Assembly: GCA_030523325.1 (NCBI GenBank)
Contig: JAUNIS010000017.1
Location: 1-51,710, forward strand
Reading direction: 5' to 3'
Length of the DNA stretch: 51,710 bases
Origin: Phascolarctobacterium sp.
Lineage (GTDB): Bacteria; Bacillota; Negativicutes; Acidaminococcales; Acidaminococcaceae
A program made the translations under genes and the position numbers. Shown here piece by piece: positions 27,963-37,261 of the stretch. Below the pieces are notes generated by a model. It saw only the letters and a program-made list of their open reading frames with translations, had not been told where the DNA came from and searched no databases. Every line of letters starts with the position of its first letter. Position 1 is the first letter of the stretch.

Positions 27963-28727
27963 ATGGTAAAAGTTATTGCAATTGCAAACCAAAAAGGTGG
28001 CGTGGGGAAGACTACTACAGCTGTAAATTTATCTGCCTGCCTGGCTACGTTAGATAGAAAAGTGCTTTTGATTGATAGCGATCCACAAGGAAACGCAACA
28101 AGTGGGCTTGGTTTTGATAAACGTGGTATAAAAAAGTGTGTTTACGATGTGTTTATAAAAGATGATGTGGCGATGGAAAGCATCATCAAACATACTAATT
28201 ATGAAAATCTAGACCTTGCTCCAGCAACAATTAACCTTGCTGGTGCGGAAATCGAACTAGTAAACTTAATGTCACGTGAAAGTAGATTAAAGACTGCTTT
28301 AGAAAAGGTAAAACATAATTATGACTATGTAATTATTGACTGTCCCCCTTCCTTGGGTCTTTTAACTTTAAACTGTTTGACAGCAGCTTCAAGCGTAATG
28401 ATTCCGGTGCAATGTGAGTTCTATGCATTAGAAGGTATCGCTATGCTTATGAACACCATACAAAGAGTACAACGCAATTTGAATCCTGCCTTGAAATTAG
28501 AAGGCGTAGTAATGACTATGTATGACAGCAGAACAAACCTTTCTAATGATGTAGTTGCTGAGGTACAAAAGTATTTCAAGACAAAAACATATCAAACAAT
28601 TATTCCGAGAAACGTACGTTTAAGCGAAGCTCCAAGTCATGGTCAACCAGTTATTGATTACGATCCTAAGTCTAAGGGAGCAATTGTTTATATGGAGCTT
28701 GCCAAGGAGGTGCTTGAAGATGAGTAA
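27963..28727 (+). CDS. parA: chromosome partitioning ATPase ParA (Soj)
   Basis: 254 residues from MVKVIAIANQKGG at 27963, three bases after AAAGGAGAAGAA; the frame is open 16 codons further upstream without a good start. Deviant Walker A is KGGVGKTTT, Walker A' VLLIDSDPQGN, and the switch region is VIIDCPPSLGLL. With ParB and parS it segregates or positions the origin and, in Bacillus, regulates DnaA. No N-terminal DNA-binding extension, so it is the chromosomal type. Overlaps parB by 8 bases. Confidence 0.96.
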   Translation: MVKVIAIANQKGGVGKTTTAVNLSACLATLDRKVLLIDSDPQGNATSGLGFDKRGIKKCVYDVFIKDDVAMESIIKHTNYENLDLAPATINLAGAEIELVNLMSRESRLKTALEKVKHNYDYVIIDCPPSLGLLTLNCLTAASSVMIPVQCEFYALEGIAMLMNTIQRVQRNLNPALKLEGVVMTMYDSRTNLSNDVVAEVQKYFKTKTYQTIIPRNVRLSEAPSHGQPVIDYDPKSKGAIVYMELAKEVLEDE

Positions 28728-29727
28728 AAAAGGTGGCTTAGGTCGCGGCTTTGGCGATTTAGGTAGCGGAGTAGATGCATTGTTTGGCCAAGATACTGCA
28801 TCTGTGCAACCTGAACAACCTCAAATAATTGTAGAAGCACCAAAGGAAGAAGTTGCAATTAAAAGTATTATTCCTAATCCTTATCAACCTCGTCAAACCT
28901 TTGACGAGGAAAAATTGCAAGAATTGGCAGCAAGCATTAAAGAATTTGGTATTGTTGAACCTTTAGTTGTACGCACAAAAGGGAAAAAATATCAGCTTGT
29001 TGCCGGTGAACGCAGATTAAGAGCTGCAAAGCTTGCGGGATTAACAAAGGTTCCCGTTGTTATTCGCGAATATGAAGATGCCAAGATGATGGAAATCGCC
29101 TTGGTAGAAAACATTCAACGTCATGACTTGAATCCAATTGAAGAAGCACAAGGGCTAAAACACTTGATGGAAGAATTTAACCTTACTCAAGAGCAAGCGG
29201 CAGAAAAGGTTGGTCGTAGTCGTGTAGCCATTGCTAATATTTTGCGTCTTTTGAATTTACCGGAAGAAATTCAAACACAAATTTCTGCTGGCATTTTAAA
29301 TATGGGTCAAGCAAAACAACTGCTTGGTTTAGAATCCATAGAGCAACAACTAGATGTTGCTAAAGCAATTATTGAGCACGGCTGGAGCTCTCGTATGTCT
29401 GAAGAAGTATGCAAGAGACTTAAAGAAGGACAAAAACTAAAAGTTACAAGAGAATTCATCGAGGAAATAGTTGAGAAAAAAGAGAAGCATCCACGCTTAC
29501 AAGCAGAAAAAGATATTTATTGTGCAGAAGCAGAAGACCGTATGCGAGAATTTTTTGGTACTAAGGTAAATATTCTTCCTAAGGTTGATAAGAAGGGCCG
29601 CAAGTTCGGAACAATTCAAATTGAATATGCTTCTGAAGACGAGCTAGCAAGGATTTGCGAACTTTTATCACAAGATAAAAGCGAAGCAAAATCAACTAGT
29701 TCACCAAAGAAAACGTTAAATGTTTAA
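28720..29727 (+). CDS. parB: chromosome partitioning protein ParB (Spo0J)
   Basis: 335 residues from MSKKGGLGRGFG at 28720, inside the end of parA, with AAGGAGG at 28704-28710. KGGLGRG is the ParA-stimulating N-terminal motif. CTPase motifs are GERRLRAAK and ENIQRHDLNPIEEAQ, the helix-turn-helix is TQEQAAEKVGRSRVAIANILRLL, and the C-terminal dimerisation domain carries GTKVNILPK and GTIQIEYAS. It loads on the parS sites just upstream and spreads as a CTP-dependent clamp. Confidence 0.96.
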   Translation: MSKKGGLGRGFGDLGSGVDALFGQDTASVQPEQPQIIVEAPKEEVAIKSIIPNPYQPRQTFDEEKLQELAASIKEFGIVEPLVVRTKGKKYQLVAGERRLRAAKLAGLTKVPVVIREYEDAKMMEIALVENIQRHDLNPIEEAQGLKHLMEEFNLTQEQAAEKVGRSRVAIANILRLLNLPEEIQTQISAGILNMGQAKQLLGLESIEQQLDVAKAIIEHGWSSRMSEEVCKRLKEGQKLKVTREFIEEIVEKKEKHPRLQAEKDIYCAEAEDRMREFFGTKVNILPKVDKKGRKFGTIQIEYASEDELARICELLSQDKSEAKSTSSPKKTLNV

Positions 29728-29751
29728 TATATTAATGAAAGAGGGATCCAA

Positions 29752-30447
29752 TTGGCTTTCCTTGGAGATATTGTAAATGGCTTAGCAATTGTTGTTGGAG
29801 CGATAATAGGATTAATAGTAAAACGCGGCCTGCCTGAAAAATGGCAAGAGACAATTATGAGCGGAATAGCACTATCCATAGTAGTAATTGGTACGAAGAT
29901 GGCGCTAGCAACACAAAATATTGTAGTTGTTATTGTGGGCTTAGCCTTGGGTGCAATTATTGGTGAGATTTGTGATCTAGAAGGCGGCATGCAAAAAATA
30001 GGGGATTGGATTGGCGATAAACTAGCTGGTGGTTCTAAAACTGCAGCGGCTAAAATAGCTCAAGGGTTTGCAAGTGCGTCAGTTTTATTTTGCAGCGGCG
30101 CTATGGCTATAGTCGGCAGCATTCAGTCAGGACTGGCAAACGATCATGCAACTTTATATGCGAAGGCAACACTTGACGGTATCATAGCTTTGGTTATGAC
30201 AGCAAACCTTGGGGTTGGCGTAGTATTTTCTAGTTTAAGTGTCATCATTTATCAAGGAGCTATCGTCTTGATGTCCGGAATTATTGAACCCTACATAACT
30301 CAAAAAATTTTGAATGAAGTTACCTCAAGTGGTGGTATTATGATTATGGCCATTGGCTTTAATATGTTGAATCTGACTCACGTGCGCATCGCTAATATGG
30401 TACCTGGTATGTTCGTTGCCGCAGTACTTGCACATTTCTTCCTATAA
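29752..30447 (+). CDS. DUF554 family membrane protein
   Basis: 231 residues. Starts at a TTG (29752) preceded by AGAGGGAT. Six to seven hydrophobic segments; the family opening is GDIVNGLAIVVGAIIGLIVKRGLP, with IGEICDLEGGMQKIGDWIG in the loop and FCSGAMAIVGSIQSGL in the middle, all typical of DUF554/YdfK proteins. Function not established; some relatives are suggested transporters. It follows parB by 24 bp. Confidence 0.88.
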   Translation: MAFLGDIVNGLAIVVGAIIGLIVKRGLPEKWQETIMSGIALSIVVIGTKMALATQNIVVVIVGLALGAIIGEICDLEGGMQKIGDWIGDKLAGGSKTAAAKIAQGFASASVLFCSGAMAIVGSIQSGLANDHATLYAKATLDGIIALVMTANLGVGVVFSSLSVIIYQGAIVLMSGIIEPYITQKILNEVTSSGGIMIMAIGFNMLNLTHVRIANMVPGMFVAAVLAHFFL

Positions 30448-30461
30448 TAAACAAACGTAAA

Positions 30462-30508
30462 AAACCCATGAATTCAATTTTTGATTTCGAATTCATGGGT
30501 TTGCTTTT
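30462..30508. terminator. bidirectional intrinsic terminator
   Basis: A 14-bp stem, AAACCCATGAATTC with GAATTCATGGGTTT, around AATTTTTGATTTC; GCTTTTTA follows on plus and TTTTTTACG on minus. Serves the DUF554 gene and the convergent 30508 gene. Confidence 0.88.
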
Positions 30509-30933
30509 TATAAGGAAGCTAAAGAGATATGTAATTTCAAAAGGATATAAGAATTGATGAGAAACAAAAAATTTCTCAGCCAAAAATTAGGATAAACAAA
30601 TTGATGCTCCGTATCTTCTGAATAAGTACCTGTTATTTTATAATGAAGAGCATATCTTTCTAAAGTTGCGAATATTATAAGAAGCAGACCAGGCACCTTG
30701 TGGACCGTAAAAAATACTAAGAAAATGCTATAGAAAAAGAAAAGAATATCTGCAAGCATATATATAATGTAGCAAAGAGAAACTTGTGTAACAATAACGA
30801 CATGTTTTTGCGTAGGATTTTCACGCCGTTCTTTTGCCAATCGTTTTATGGTAGCAAGACAGTAACAGATATCTGCAGCTCTAAAAAAGTAAAACGTTTT
30901 CAAACATACAAAAACTAAAGGAATGAATTTCAT
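30508..30933 (-). CDS. small multi-pass membrane protein, unknown
   Basis: 141 residues from MKFIPLVFVCLKTF at 30933, with GAGG eight bases upstream; an ATG six codons earlier lacks one. Two long hydrophobic stretches (VTQVSLCYIIYMLADILFFFYSIFLVFF, shown in part here as YIIYMLADILFFFYSIFLVF, and NFLFLINSYILLKLHISL). No family recognised. It is on the lagging strand, alone, with a shared terminator. Codon use looks ordinary, but no homology can be claimed. Confidence 0.55.
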   Translation of the reverse strand: MKFIPLVFVCLKTFYFFRAADICYCLATIKRLAKERRENPTQKHVVIVTQVSLCYIIYMLADILFFFYSIFLVFFTVHKVPGLLLIIFATLERYALHYKITGTYSEDTEHQFVYPNFWLRNFLFLINSYILLKLHISLASL

Positions 30934-31262
30934 TTCGTAAACCTCAGACAATTATCATTTAAAATATTATACATCAGAATAATTTTCGCGTCCAATGAAA
31001 GAATAAAATTAAAATAATCTTTTGAAGAAAAACAAAAGTCCGTAAAAATTTTTCTAAAAGCATTGAATTTTATAAAATTTTTATCACTTTGATAAAACGC
31101 GACAAATGTATACAGAAATACACAGAATTTCTGTTGACAATAGTATAGATAAGTTAGTATAATTTTGAGCATAGAGTGATTCGACTTTTGAGGGGATGTC
31201 GATTACTAGTTATCAAATAGAAAAAAACAAAAATCAACTCATTAGAAAGAAGGGCTTTTAAA
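30934..31262. other. 329-bp divergent intergenic region
   Basis: AT-rich. Holds the strong liv binding-protein promoter at 31134-31163 and a roughly 95-base leader containing a small TCGAC...GTCGA hairpin around 31180-31205. The minus-strand reading frame through 30930-31172 has no ribosome binding site and a biased AT-rich composition, so I do not call it a gene. Confidence 0.6.
31134..31163 (+). promoter_or_regulatory. strong sigma-A promoter of the first binding-protein gene
   Basis: TTGACA (31134-31139), an 18-bp spacer and TATAAT (31158-31163): both hexamers perfect. Confidence 0.82.
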
Positions 31263-32444
31263 ATGAAATCTTGGAAAAAATTAGCCACTGCAGGTATGGT
31301 TGCAATGGTAATGGCATCCCTTATGGCAGGATGTGGCGGCGGGGATAAAAAAGCTGCTAAAACTGACGCAAATGTTTACAAAGTTGGTGCTTGCTTTGAA
31401 CTCACTGGTAACGTAGCCAACTACGGTAAATCCGCAATGGAAGGCTTTAAGCTTGCTGCTGCTGAGATTAACGCAAAGGGTGGAGTTAACGGGAAAAAAA
31501 TTCAAGTCGTTGAATCCGATAACAAATCCGAGCCGGCTGAATCCGGTAACGCAATTACTAAGCTTATCACTCAAGATAAGGTTATCGCTGTTGTAGGTCC
31601 AGCTACCTCTGGTTGTGTTGCAGCTGGCACTCCTATTTCCACAGCTAATAAGGTTCCTCACATTGCACCTTGTGCAACTGCACCTGGCGTAACCTTAGAC
31701 GGTAATAAAGCCAAACAATTTGTATTCCGCGCATGCTTTATTGATCCGTTCCAAGGTCAAGTAATGGCTGAATTTACCAATAATACTCTGAAACTTAAAA
31801 ACGTAGCAATTCTTTTCGATTCTTCTTCCGATTACTCTAAAGGTTTGGCAGAGGTTTACCAAAAAACTTTAGAAGGTAAAGGCGGCAAGATTACTGCTAA
31901 AGAAGCTTTCCTAGCTAAAGACCTTGACTTCAAAGCTTCTCTTACTAAGATTAAAGCTTCTAATCCAGAAGCTCTCTACGTACCTGGTTACTATGAAGAA
32001 GTATCCAAGATTATCAAACAAGCTCGTGAAATCGGCATCAATTGTCCGATTATGGGTTCCGATGGTTGGGAATCTCCGAAGCTTGCAGAAATTGCTGGTA
32101 AGGATGCTCTGAAAGATTGCTATTACGTATCTGCATTCTCCGCAGATGATAAAGATCCTTCCGTACAAGAATTCATTAAGAAATTCAAAGATGCTAACAA
32201 AAAGGATCCAGATATCTTCTCCATGCAAGGCTACAACGCTGGTTTAATTCTTGCTGATGCAATCAAACGCGCAGGCGAAGGTGCTGACGGCACAAAGATT
32301 GCTAAAGCTATTGAAGAAACCAAAGGCCTGCCTGTTGCATCTGGCAAGCTTACCTTTGATGAAAAACATAACCCGGTTATGCCTGCTCTGATTATCGACT
32401 TTAAAGATGGCAAGCCAAGCTTGAAAGAAAAAATTGCTCTGTAA
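31263..32444 (+). CDS. livK: branched-chain amino-acid ABC transporter substrate-binding lipoprotein (LivK-like), copy 1
   Basis: 393 residues. Lipoprotein signal ending in SLMAGCGGG (Cys24). Mature domain of the periplasmic-binding type I fold: KVGACFELTGNVANYGKSA, AAAEINAKGGVNGKK, DNKSEPAESGNAITKLI, VVGPATSGC. It probably captures Leu/Ile/Val or related amino acids and delivers them to the LivHMGF complex encoded downstream. Ribosome binding site AAAGAAGGG. It is followed by a clear paralogue at 32591; the two share DNKSE.AE and FRACFIDPFQG and align along their length. Confidence 0.92.
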   Translation: MKSWKKLATAGMVAMVMASLMAGCGGGDKKAAKTDANVYKVGACFELTGNVANYGKSAMEGFKLAAAEINAKGGVNGKKIQVVESDNKSEPAESGNAITKLITQDKVIAVVGPATSGCVAAGTPISTANKVPHIAPCATAPGVTLDGNKAKQFVFRACFIDPFQGQVMAEFTNNTLKLKNVAILFDSSSDYSKGLAEVYQKTLEGKGGKITAKEAFLAKDLDFKASLTKIKASNPEALYVPGYYEEVSKIIKQAREIGINCPIMGSDGWESPKLAEIAGKDALKDCYYVSAFSADDKDPSVQEFIKKFKDANKKDPDIFSMQGYNAGLILADAIKRAGEGADGTKIAKAIEETKGLPVASGKLTFDEKHNPVMPALIIDFKDGKPSLKEKIAL

Positions 32445-32465
32445 TTCTTAGTTAATTGCAGCGAC

Positions 32466-32508
32466 GTGATGAAACAAAAAAGAAATAAAAACTAAAAAGT
32501 TTCATCAC
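32466..32508 (+). repeat. hairpin between the two binding-protein genes
   Basis: GTGATGAAAC (32466-32475) pairs perfectly with GTTTCATCAC (32499-32508) across a 23-base A-rich loop. No T-run follows, so it is not a classical terminator; an mRNA-stabilising or processing element is more likely (inference). Confidence 0.65.
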
Positions 32509-32590
32509 AGAGAGTAAGGTTTCTGAGCTCGTTCGTCTTGGGCGAGTTTTGAGATAAATAAATTTATATTAAAATGAGGGGTAATTAATT

Positions 32591-33763
32591 ATGAAAAGAT
32601 CTACTAAACTTTTGACTATGTTAGTTGCAAGTGCATTAATCGCAGGTGCTTTAGCAGGTTGTGGCGGCGGAGACAAAAAAGCTGCTGATACCATTAAAAT
32701 TGGCGGCAACTTAGAAATGACTGGCGGCAGTGCATCCTTTGGTATTTCTTCTAAAAACGGCATGGATTTAGCAATTGAGCAAATCAATGCTAAGGGTGGT
32801 ATTGGCGGCAAAAAACTTTCTCTTATCGTAGCCGATAATAAATCTGAAGCTGCTGAAGCAACTAATGCTATGACCAAGCTTGTTTCTCAAGACAAAGTTT
32901 GCGCAGTAGTTGGTCCTAACCTGAGTTCTGCAGTAATCGCAGCTGGCGCAATTAATAATGGTTCTAAAGTACTTGACGTAACTCCTATGGGTACTAATGA
33001 AAACGTAACCGTTGATAAAGCTACCAAGAAAGTTAAACCTTACAACTTCCGCGCATGCTTCATCGACCCGTTCCAAGGTACCGTAATGAGTAAATTCGTT
33101 TCCGAAGAACTCAAACTTAAAAACGCTGCAATTTATATCGACAATAGCTCCGACTATGCTAAAGGTCTTGCAGAAAGCTTCGTAGCTAACTACAAGAAAT
33201 TGGGCGGCAATGTTGTTGCAACAGAAGCTTATCTCCAAAAAGATACTGATTTCAAAGCAACCTTAACCAAAATTAAAGCTGCTAATCCGGACTTTATTTA
33301 TGTTCCTGGTTACTATCAAGAAGTAGGTCTCATTGTTAAACAAGCTCGTGAAATTGGCCTGAATGTTGCAATCGGCGGCGGTGACGGTTGGGATAGTGCT
33401 AAGCTTCCTGAAATCGCTGGCAAAGATGCTTTGAACAATACTTTCTTCTCTAACGTATATTCACCTGACGATACTTCTGACTTGAACAAAAAGTTCGTTG
33501 CGGAATATCAAAAGAAATTCAATGCTAAACCTGACGTATTCGCAGCACTCGCATATGATTCCACGATGTTAATTGCAAAATCCATTGAAGACGCTAAAGG
33601 TCCTGACCCTGTTAAGATGGCTGAAGCAATGGCTAAGATTAAAGGTTTCCAAGGTGTTTCCGGTGAAGTTACCTTTGATGAATTCCATAATCCTGTAAAG
33701 AGTGCTTTCATTCTTGAACACAAAGATGGAAAACAAACCTTTAAAGCTAAAGTTAATCCCTGA
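32591..33763 (+). CDS. livK: branched-chain amino-acid ABC transporter substrate-binding lipoprotein (LivK-like), copy 2
   Basis: 390 residues. Lipobox GALAGCGGG (Cys24). Same fold and motifs as copy 1: KIGGNLEMTGGSASFG, IEQINAKGGIGGKK, ADNKSEAAEATNAM, FRACFIDPFQGTVMSKFV. The ligand-pocket region differs (NLSSAVIAAGA against ATSGCVAAGT), so the two probably have different amino-acid preferences. Ribosome binding site GAGGGGTAATT. A strong terminator at 33801 separates it from the permease operon. Confidence 0.92.
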   Translation: MKRSTKLLTMLVASALIAGALAGCGGGDKKAADTIKIGGNLEMTGGSASFGISSKNGMDLAIEQINAKGGIGGKKLSLIVADNKSEAAEATNAMTKLVSQDKVCAVVGPNLSSAVIAAGAINNGSKVLDVTPMGTNENVTVDKATKKVKPYNFRACFIDPFQGTVMSKFVSEELKLKNAAIYIDNSSDYAKGLAESFVANYKKLGGNVVATEAYLQKDTDFKATLTKIKAANPDFIYVPGYYQEVGLIVKQAREIGLNVAIGGGDGWDSAKLPEIAGKDALNNTFFSNVYSPDDTSDLNKKFVAEYQKKFNAKPDVFAALAYDSTMLIAKSIEDAKGPDPVKMAEAMAKIKGFQGVSGEVTFDEFHNPVKSAFILEHKDGKQTFKAKVNP

Positions 33764-33800
33764 TTAAAAAATAACTAATCAAATTAAGTACAATTAGCAC

Positions 33801-33835
33801 AGAGGCTGTTGTTTTGCGTAGCAACAGCCTCTTTT
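33801..33835 (+). terminator. intrinsic terminator after the binding-protein genes
   Basis: AGAGGCTGTTG pairs with CAACAGCCTCT around TTTTGCGTAG, then TTTT. Read-through would supply the lower-level permease genes. Confidence 0.9.
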
Positions 33836-33933
33836 AACAATTAGTAGTGAGAAATACTTGATTAAAAGATTTTCACAGAAAATCATCCTTACTTACTAAT
33901 TATCAATTATTAATTACATTTAGGGAGGACCAT

Positions 33934-34824
33934 ATGGATAACTTTTTGAGTCAGTTTTTACAACAGCTGATCAATGGTGTGTCCCTTGGCAGTATCTACG
34001 CATTGATCGCCTTGGGTTATACGATGATTTACGGCATCATTAAGCTGATTAACTTTGCCCATGGTGATATCTACATGTTGGGCGCCTATTTCGGTTTTTA
34101 CGCGACGACTAAATTAGGCTTATCTTTTATTCCCGCTATTATTTTCGCAATGGCTTGTGCATCCATTGCGGGTATTATAATTGAAAGAATCGCTTATCGC
34201 CCCATGCGTAACGCTCCACGTATCGCAATTTTGATTACGGCAATTGGCGTATCCTTCTTGCTTGAATACGGCATGATTCTTTTGGTTACGCCCCAACCAC
34301 GTACCTTCCCTGCAGTATTCCCGGCAACCGTGTATAATATTGGACCACTTGTTGTTAATAATCAACAAATTGTAATTCTTTTGAGCTCTCTCATTTTGAT
34401 GGCAGTGCTCACTTATATCGTAAATGACACTAAAGCTGGCAAGGCAATGCGTGCCGTTTCTTTTGATGCTGACGCAGCTCGTCTTATGGGCATCAATATC
34501 GACCGCGTTATCTCCACTACCTTCGCTCTTGGTTCTGCTCTTGCAGCTGCGGGTGGTGTGCTTGTAGGTGTTTACTATAACTCCATCGATCCTTTAATGG
34601 GTATGATGCCCGGTATTAAAGCTTTCGTTGCAGCCGTACTCGGTGGCATCGGAATTATTCCGGGGGCGATGATTGGCGGCATCATCCTTGGTGTAGTAGA
34701 GGCAATGGTTTCTGGTTTTATTTCTTCTACCTTCCGTGATGCAGCAGCTTTTGGTATTTTAATTATTATCCTTCTCTACAAGCCATCTGGTTTGCTGGGC
34801 AAGAACGTTCGCGAGAAAGTGTAG
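33934..34824 (+). CDS. livH: branched-chain amino-acid ABC transporter permease LivH
   Basis: 296 residues, about eight hydrophobic helices. N-terminal NGVSLGSIYALIALGYTMIYG and INFAHGDIYMLGAY are LivH hallmarks, and the cytoplasmic coupling region is RAVSFDADAARLMGINIDRVI. Ribosome binding site AGGGAGGACC. First gene of a tight livHMGF operon. Confidence 0.95.
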   Translation: MDNFLSQFLQQLINGVSLGSIYALIALGYTMIYGIIKLINFAHGDIYMLGAYFGFYATTKLGLSFIPAIIFAMACASIAGIIIERIAYRPMRNAPRIAILITAIGVSFLLEYGMILLVTPQPRTFPAVFPATVYNIGPLVVNNQQIVILLSSLILMAVLTYIVNDTKAGKAMRAVSFDADAARLMGINIDRVISTTFALGSALAAAGGVLVGVYYNSIDPLMGMMPGIKAFVAAVLGGIGIIPGAMIGGIILGVVEAMVSGFISSTFRDAAAFGILIIILLYKPSGLLGKNVREKV

Positions 34825-34833
34825 GTGTGAATT

Positions 34834-35769
34834 ATGAATTCTTTGAGAAAATTCGACTTCGCTGCACTTGGCGCATGCGTATTGTTTTTTGCTGTTGTTC
34901 AAGGCTTAATTTTTGCAGAAATTATTGGTCCTTTCTGGGAACTCAATATCATTCTTATCTGCATTAATATTATTTTGGCAGTAAGCTTAAACTTAATTAA
35001 TGGTTACACTGGTCAATTCTCAATTGGTCACGCAGGTTTTATGGCTGTTGGTGCTTATACTGGTGCCGTAATTACCGTTAAGCTTGGCTTGCCTTTTGAG
35101 CTTGCCCTTGTTGTGGCTACAATTTGTGCAGGTATTCTAGGCTTCTTGATTGGTCTTCCTACTCTTCGTCTAGACGGTGACTATTTAGCTATCGCAACCC
35201 TGGGTCTTGGCGAAATTATTCGTATCTGCATTCTTAACATCGACTATGTAGGCGGTGCTTCAGGTCTGATGGGAATCCCTCGTTTTACCAATTTCGCTTA
35301 CGTTTTCTGGATTATGATTTTTGTAATCTTCTTTATTAAAAATTTCAAGAATTCCGCACCGGGTCGTTGCTGCTTGGCTATTCGTGAAAACGAAATTGCT
35401 GCTGATACCATGGGTATCAACACAACTAAATATAAAGTTATGGCTTTTGCACTTGGTGCAAGCTTTGCAGGTACTGCAGGCTGTCTCTTTAGCCATTACT
35501 TCTTCCTGGCTCATCCGGCGTCATTCACCTTTATGCGTTCCTTCGATATTTTGACTATGGTTGTACTTGGTGGCCTAGGTTCCATGACCGGCTCCATTAC
35601 TGGTGCTATTCTTTTAACCTTCATAAGTGCATATCTTTCCGACTTCCCTGAATGGCGTATGATTATCTATTCTATTACTATGATCGTACTCATGCTGCGT
35701 CGTCCTCAAGGTCTCTTTGGTAACAAAGAGCTTGCAAATTTCATGCTTAAGTTGGGAGGTAAAAAATAA
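34834..35769 (+). CDS. livM: branched-chain amino-acid ABC transporter permease LivM
   Basis: 311 residues. NLINGYTGQFSIGHAGFMAVGAY and LRLDGDYLAIATLGLGEIIRI are LivM hallmarks; the coupling loop is IRENEIAADTMGINTTKYKV. Ends one base into livG (ATAATG). Forms the membrane channel with LivH. Confidence 0.95.
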   Translation: MNSLRKFDFAALGACVLFFAVVQGLIFAEIIGPFWELNIILICINIILAVSLNLINGYTGQFSIGHAGFMAVGAYTGAVITVKLGLPFELALVVATICAGILGFLIGLPTLRLDGDYLAIATLGLGEIIRICILNIDYVGGASGLMGIPRFTNFAYVFWIMIFVIFFIKNFKNSAPGRCCLAIRENEIAADTMGINTTKYKVMAFALGASFAGTAGCLFSHYFFLAHPASFTFMRSFDILTMVVLGGLGSMTGSITGAILLTFISAYLSDFPEWRMIIYSITMIVLMLRRPQGLFGNKELANFMLKLGGKK

Positions 35770-36542
35770 TGAGCGAGCTGCTTAAAGTAGATAATGTTTC
35801 TATGATTTTCGGCGGCCTGCGTGCCGTATCCAATTTATCCATGCATATTGACGATGGCGAGCTTGTTGGTTTAATTGGACCTAACGGTGCAGGTAAGACA
35901 ACTGCCTTCAATATGATTACTGGTGTATATACTCCCTCTGAAGGTGAGGTATATTTTAATGGAACAAAATCCAGTGGTATGAAATCTTATCAGGTTACTC
36001 AGCTTGGTATGGCTCGTACCTTCCAAAACATTCGTCTTTTCAGTGAATTGTCTGTAATTGACAATGTTAAAATTGCTTACAATATGCACGTAAGCTATAG
36101 CTTCCTAGACGCAATTATCCGCGATAAAAAATATCTTGATGAAGAAGATATGATTACTGAAAAAGCTTTGGCACTTTTAAAAATTTTCCATTTGGAAGAT
36201 AAAGCTTATGAAACTGCCAAAAATCTTCCTTATGGTGAGCAAAGACGTCTGGAGATTGCTCGTGCTCTAGCAACCGAGCCTAAGCTTTTGCTCTTGGACG
36301 AGCCTGCAGCAGGTATGAATCCGCAAGAAACTCATGAGCTGATGGAAATGATTCGTTGGATTCGTGATGAATTTAAGCTTTCCATTCTTCTCATTGAACA
36401 TGACATGGGACTAGTTATGGGCGTATGTGAACGTATCTATGTTCTTGAATATGGCATGCTTATCGCTGAAGGCAATCCCGAGGAAATTAAGACTAATAAA
36501 CGTGTAATCGAAGCATACTTAGGCGAGGAGGTAATGAACTAA
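35769..36542 (+). CDS. livG: branched-chain amino-acid ABC transporter ATPase LivG
   Basis: 257 residues. Walker A GPNGAGKTT, signature LPYGEQRRLEIARAL (the LivG form of LSGGQ), Walker B LLLLDEPAAGMNP, switch His in IEHDMGLVMG. Overlaps livM and livF by one base each. Confidence 0.95.
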   Translation: MSELLKVDNVSMIFGGLRAVSNLSMHIDDGELVGLIGPNGAGKTTAFNMITGVYTPSEGEVYFNGTKSSGMKSYQVTQLGMARTFQNIRLFSELSVIDNVKIAYNMHVSYSFLDAIIRDKKYLDEEDMITEKALALLKIFHLEDKAYETAKNLPYGEQRRLEIARALATEPKLLLLDEPAAGMNPQETHELMEMIRWIRDEFKLSILLIEHDMGLVMGVCERIYVLEYGMLIAEGNPEEIKTNKRVIEAYLGEEVMN

Positions 36543-37246
36543 TGTTAAAGGTTGAAGACATTAATGTTTACTACGGTGCCATCCACGCTATTAAAGGTAT
36601 TAGCATCGAAGTTAATGAAGGTGAAATAGTTGCTCTGATCGGTTCCAACGGTGCAGGTAAATCTACTACTATGCGTACAATATCAGGTCTTATGAGACCG
36701 AAAACCGGTAAAATTACTTTGGATGGGCAGGATTTAACTAATGTTCCTGCTCACAAAATTGTTGGTATGGGCTTGTGCCAGGTTCCTGAAGGTCGTCACG
36801 TTTTTGCGAATATGACCGTACTAGAGAATTTGGAGTTGGGTGCATATCTGCGAAGTGACAAAGATGGTATCGCTAAAGACATGGAAGAAGTATTTAAAAA
36901 ATTTCCGCGTCTTGAAGAACGCAAGGATCAAGTAGCTGGTACTTTATCTGGCGGCGAACAACAAATGTTAGCTATGGGACGTGCTCTTATGAGTCGTCCG
37001 AAAATTTTGCTCTTGGACGAACCCTCCATGGGTCTTGCTCCCTTGCTTGTTAAGGAAATTTTTAATATAATTAAAGAAATCAATGCAAGCGGAACCACAA
37101 TTCTTTTGGTAGAACAAAATGCAAACATGGCTCTCTCCATTGCAGATAAAGCATACGTTTTAGAAACTGGTCGCATCACCTTAAGTGGTACTGCTCAAGA
37201 GCTGGCTGCTAGTGAAGAAGTTCGTAAAGCATATCTTGGCGGTTAA
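36542..37246 (+). CDS. livF: branched-chain amino-acid ABC transporter ATPase LivF
   Basis: 234 residues. Walker A GSNGAGKST, CQVPEGRHVFANMTVLENLE (a LivF hallmark), signature LSGGEQQMLAMGRALM, Walker B ILLLDEPSMGLAP. Heterodimer partner of LivG. Confidence 0.95.
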   Translation: MLKVEDINVYYGAIHAIKGISIEVNEGEIVALIGSNGAGKSTTMRTISGLMRPKTGKITLDGQDLTNVPAHKIVGMGLCQVPEGRHVFANMTVLENLELGAYLRSDKDGIAKDMEEVFKKFPRLEERKDQVAGTLSGGEQQMLAMGRALMSRPKILLLDEPSMGLAPLLVKEIFNIIKEINASGTTILLVEQNANMALSIADKAYVLETGRITLSGTAQELAASEEVRKAYLGG

Positions 37247-37261
37247 CAAGGAGGCAATTTT

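Noticed and set aside
28270..28284. Fifth parS-like site inside parA (TGTCACGTGAAA)
   Set aside because: Only part of one arm and the centre match; likely chance within coding sequence.
30930..31172. 80-codon minus-strand frame
   Set aside because: No ribosome binding site, Phe/Lys/Ile-biased AT-rich composition, and it overlaps the liv promoter.
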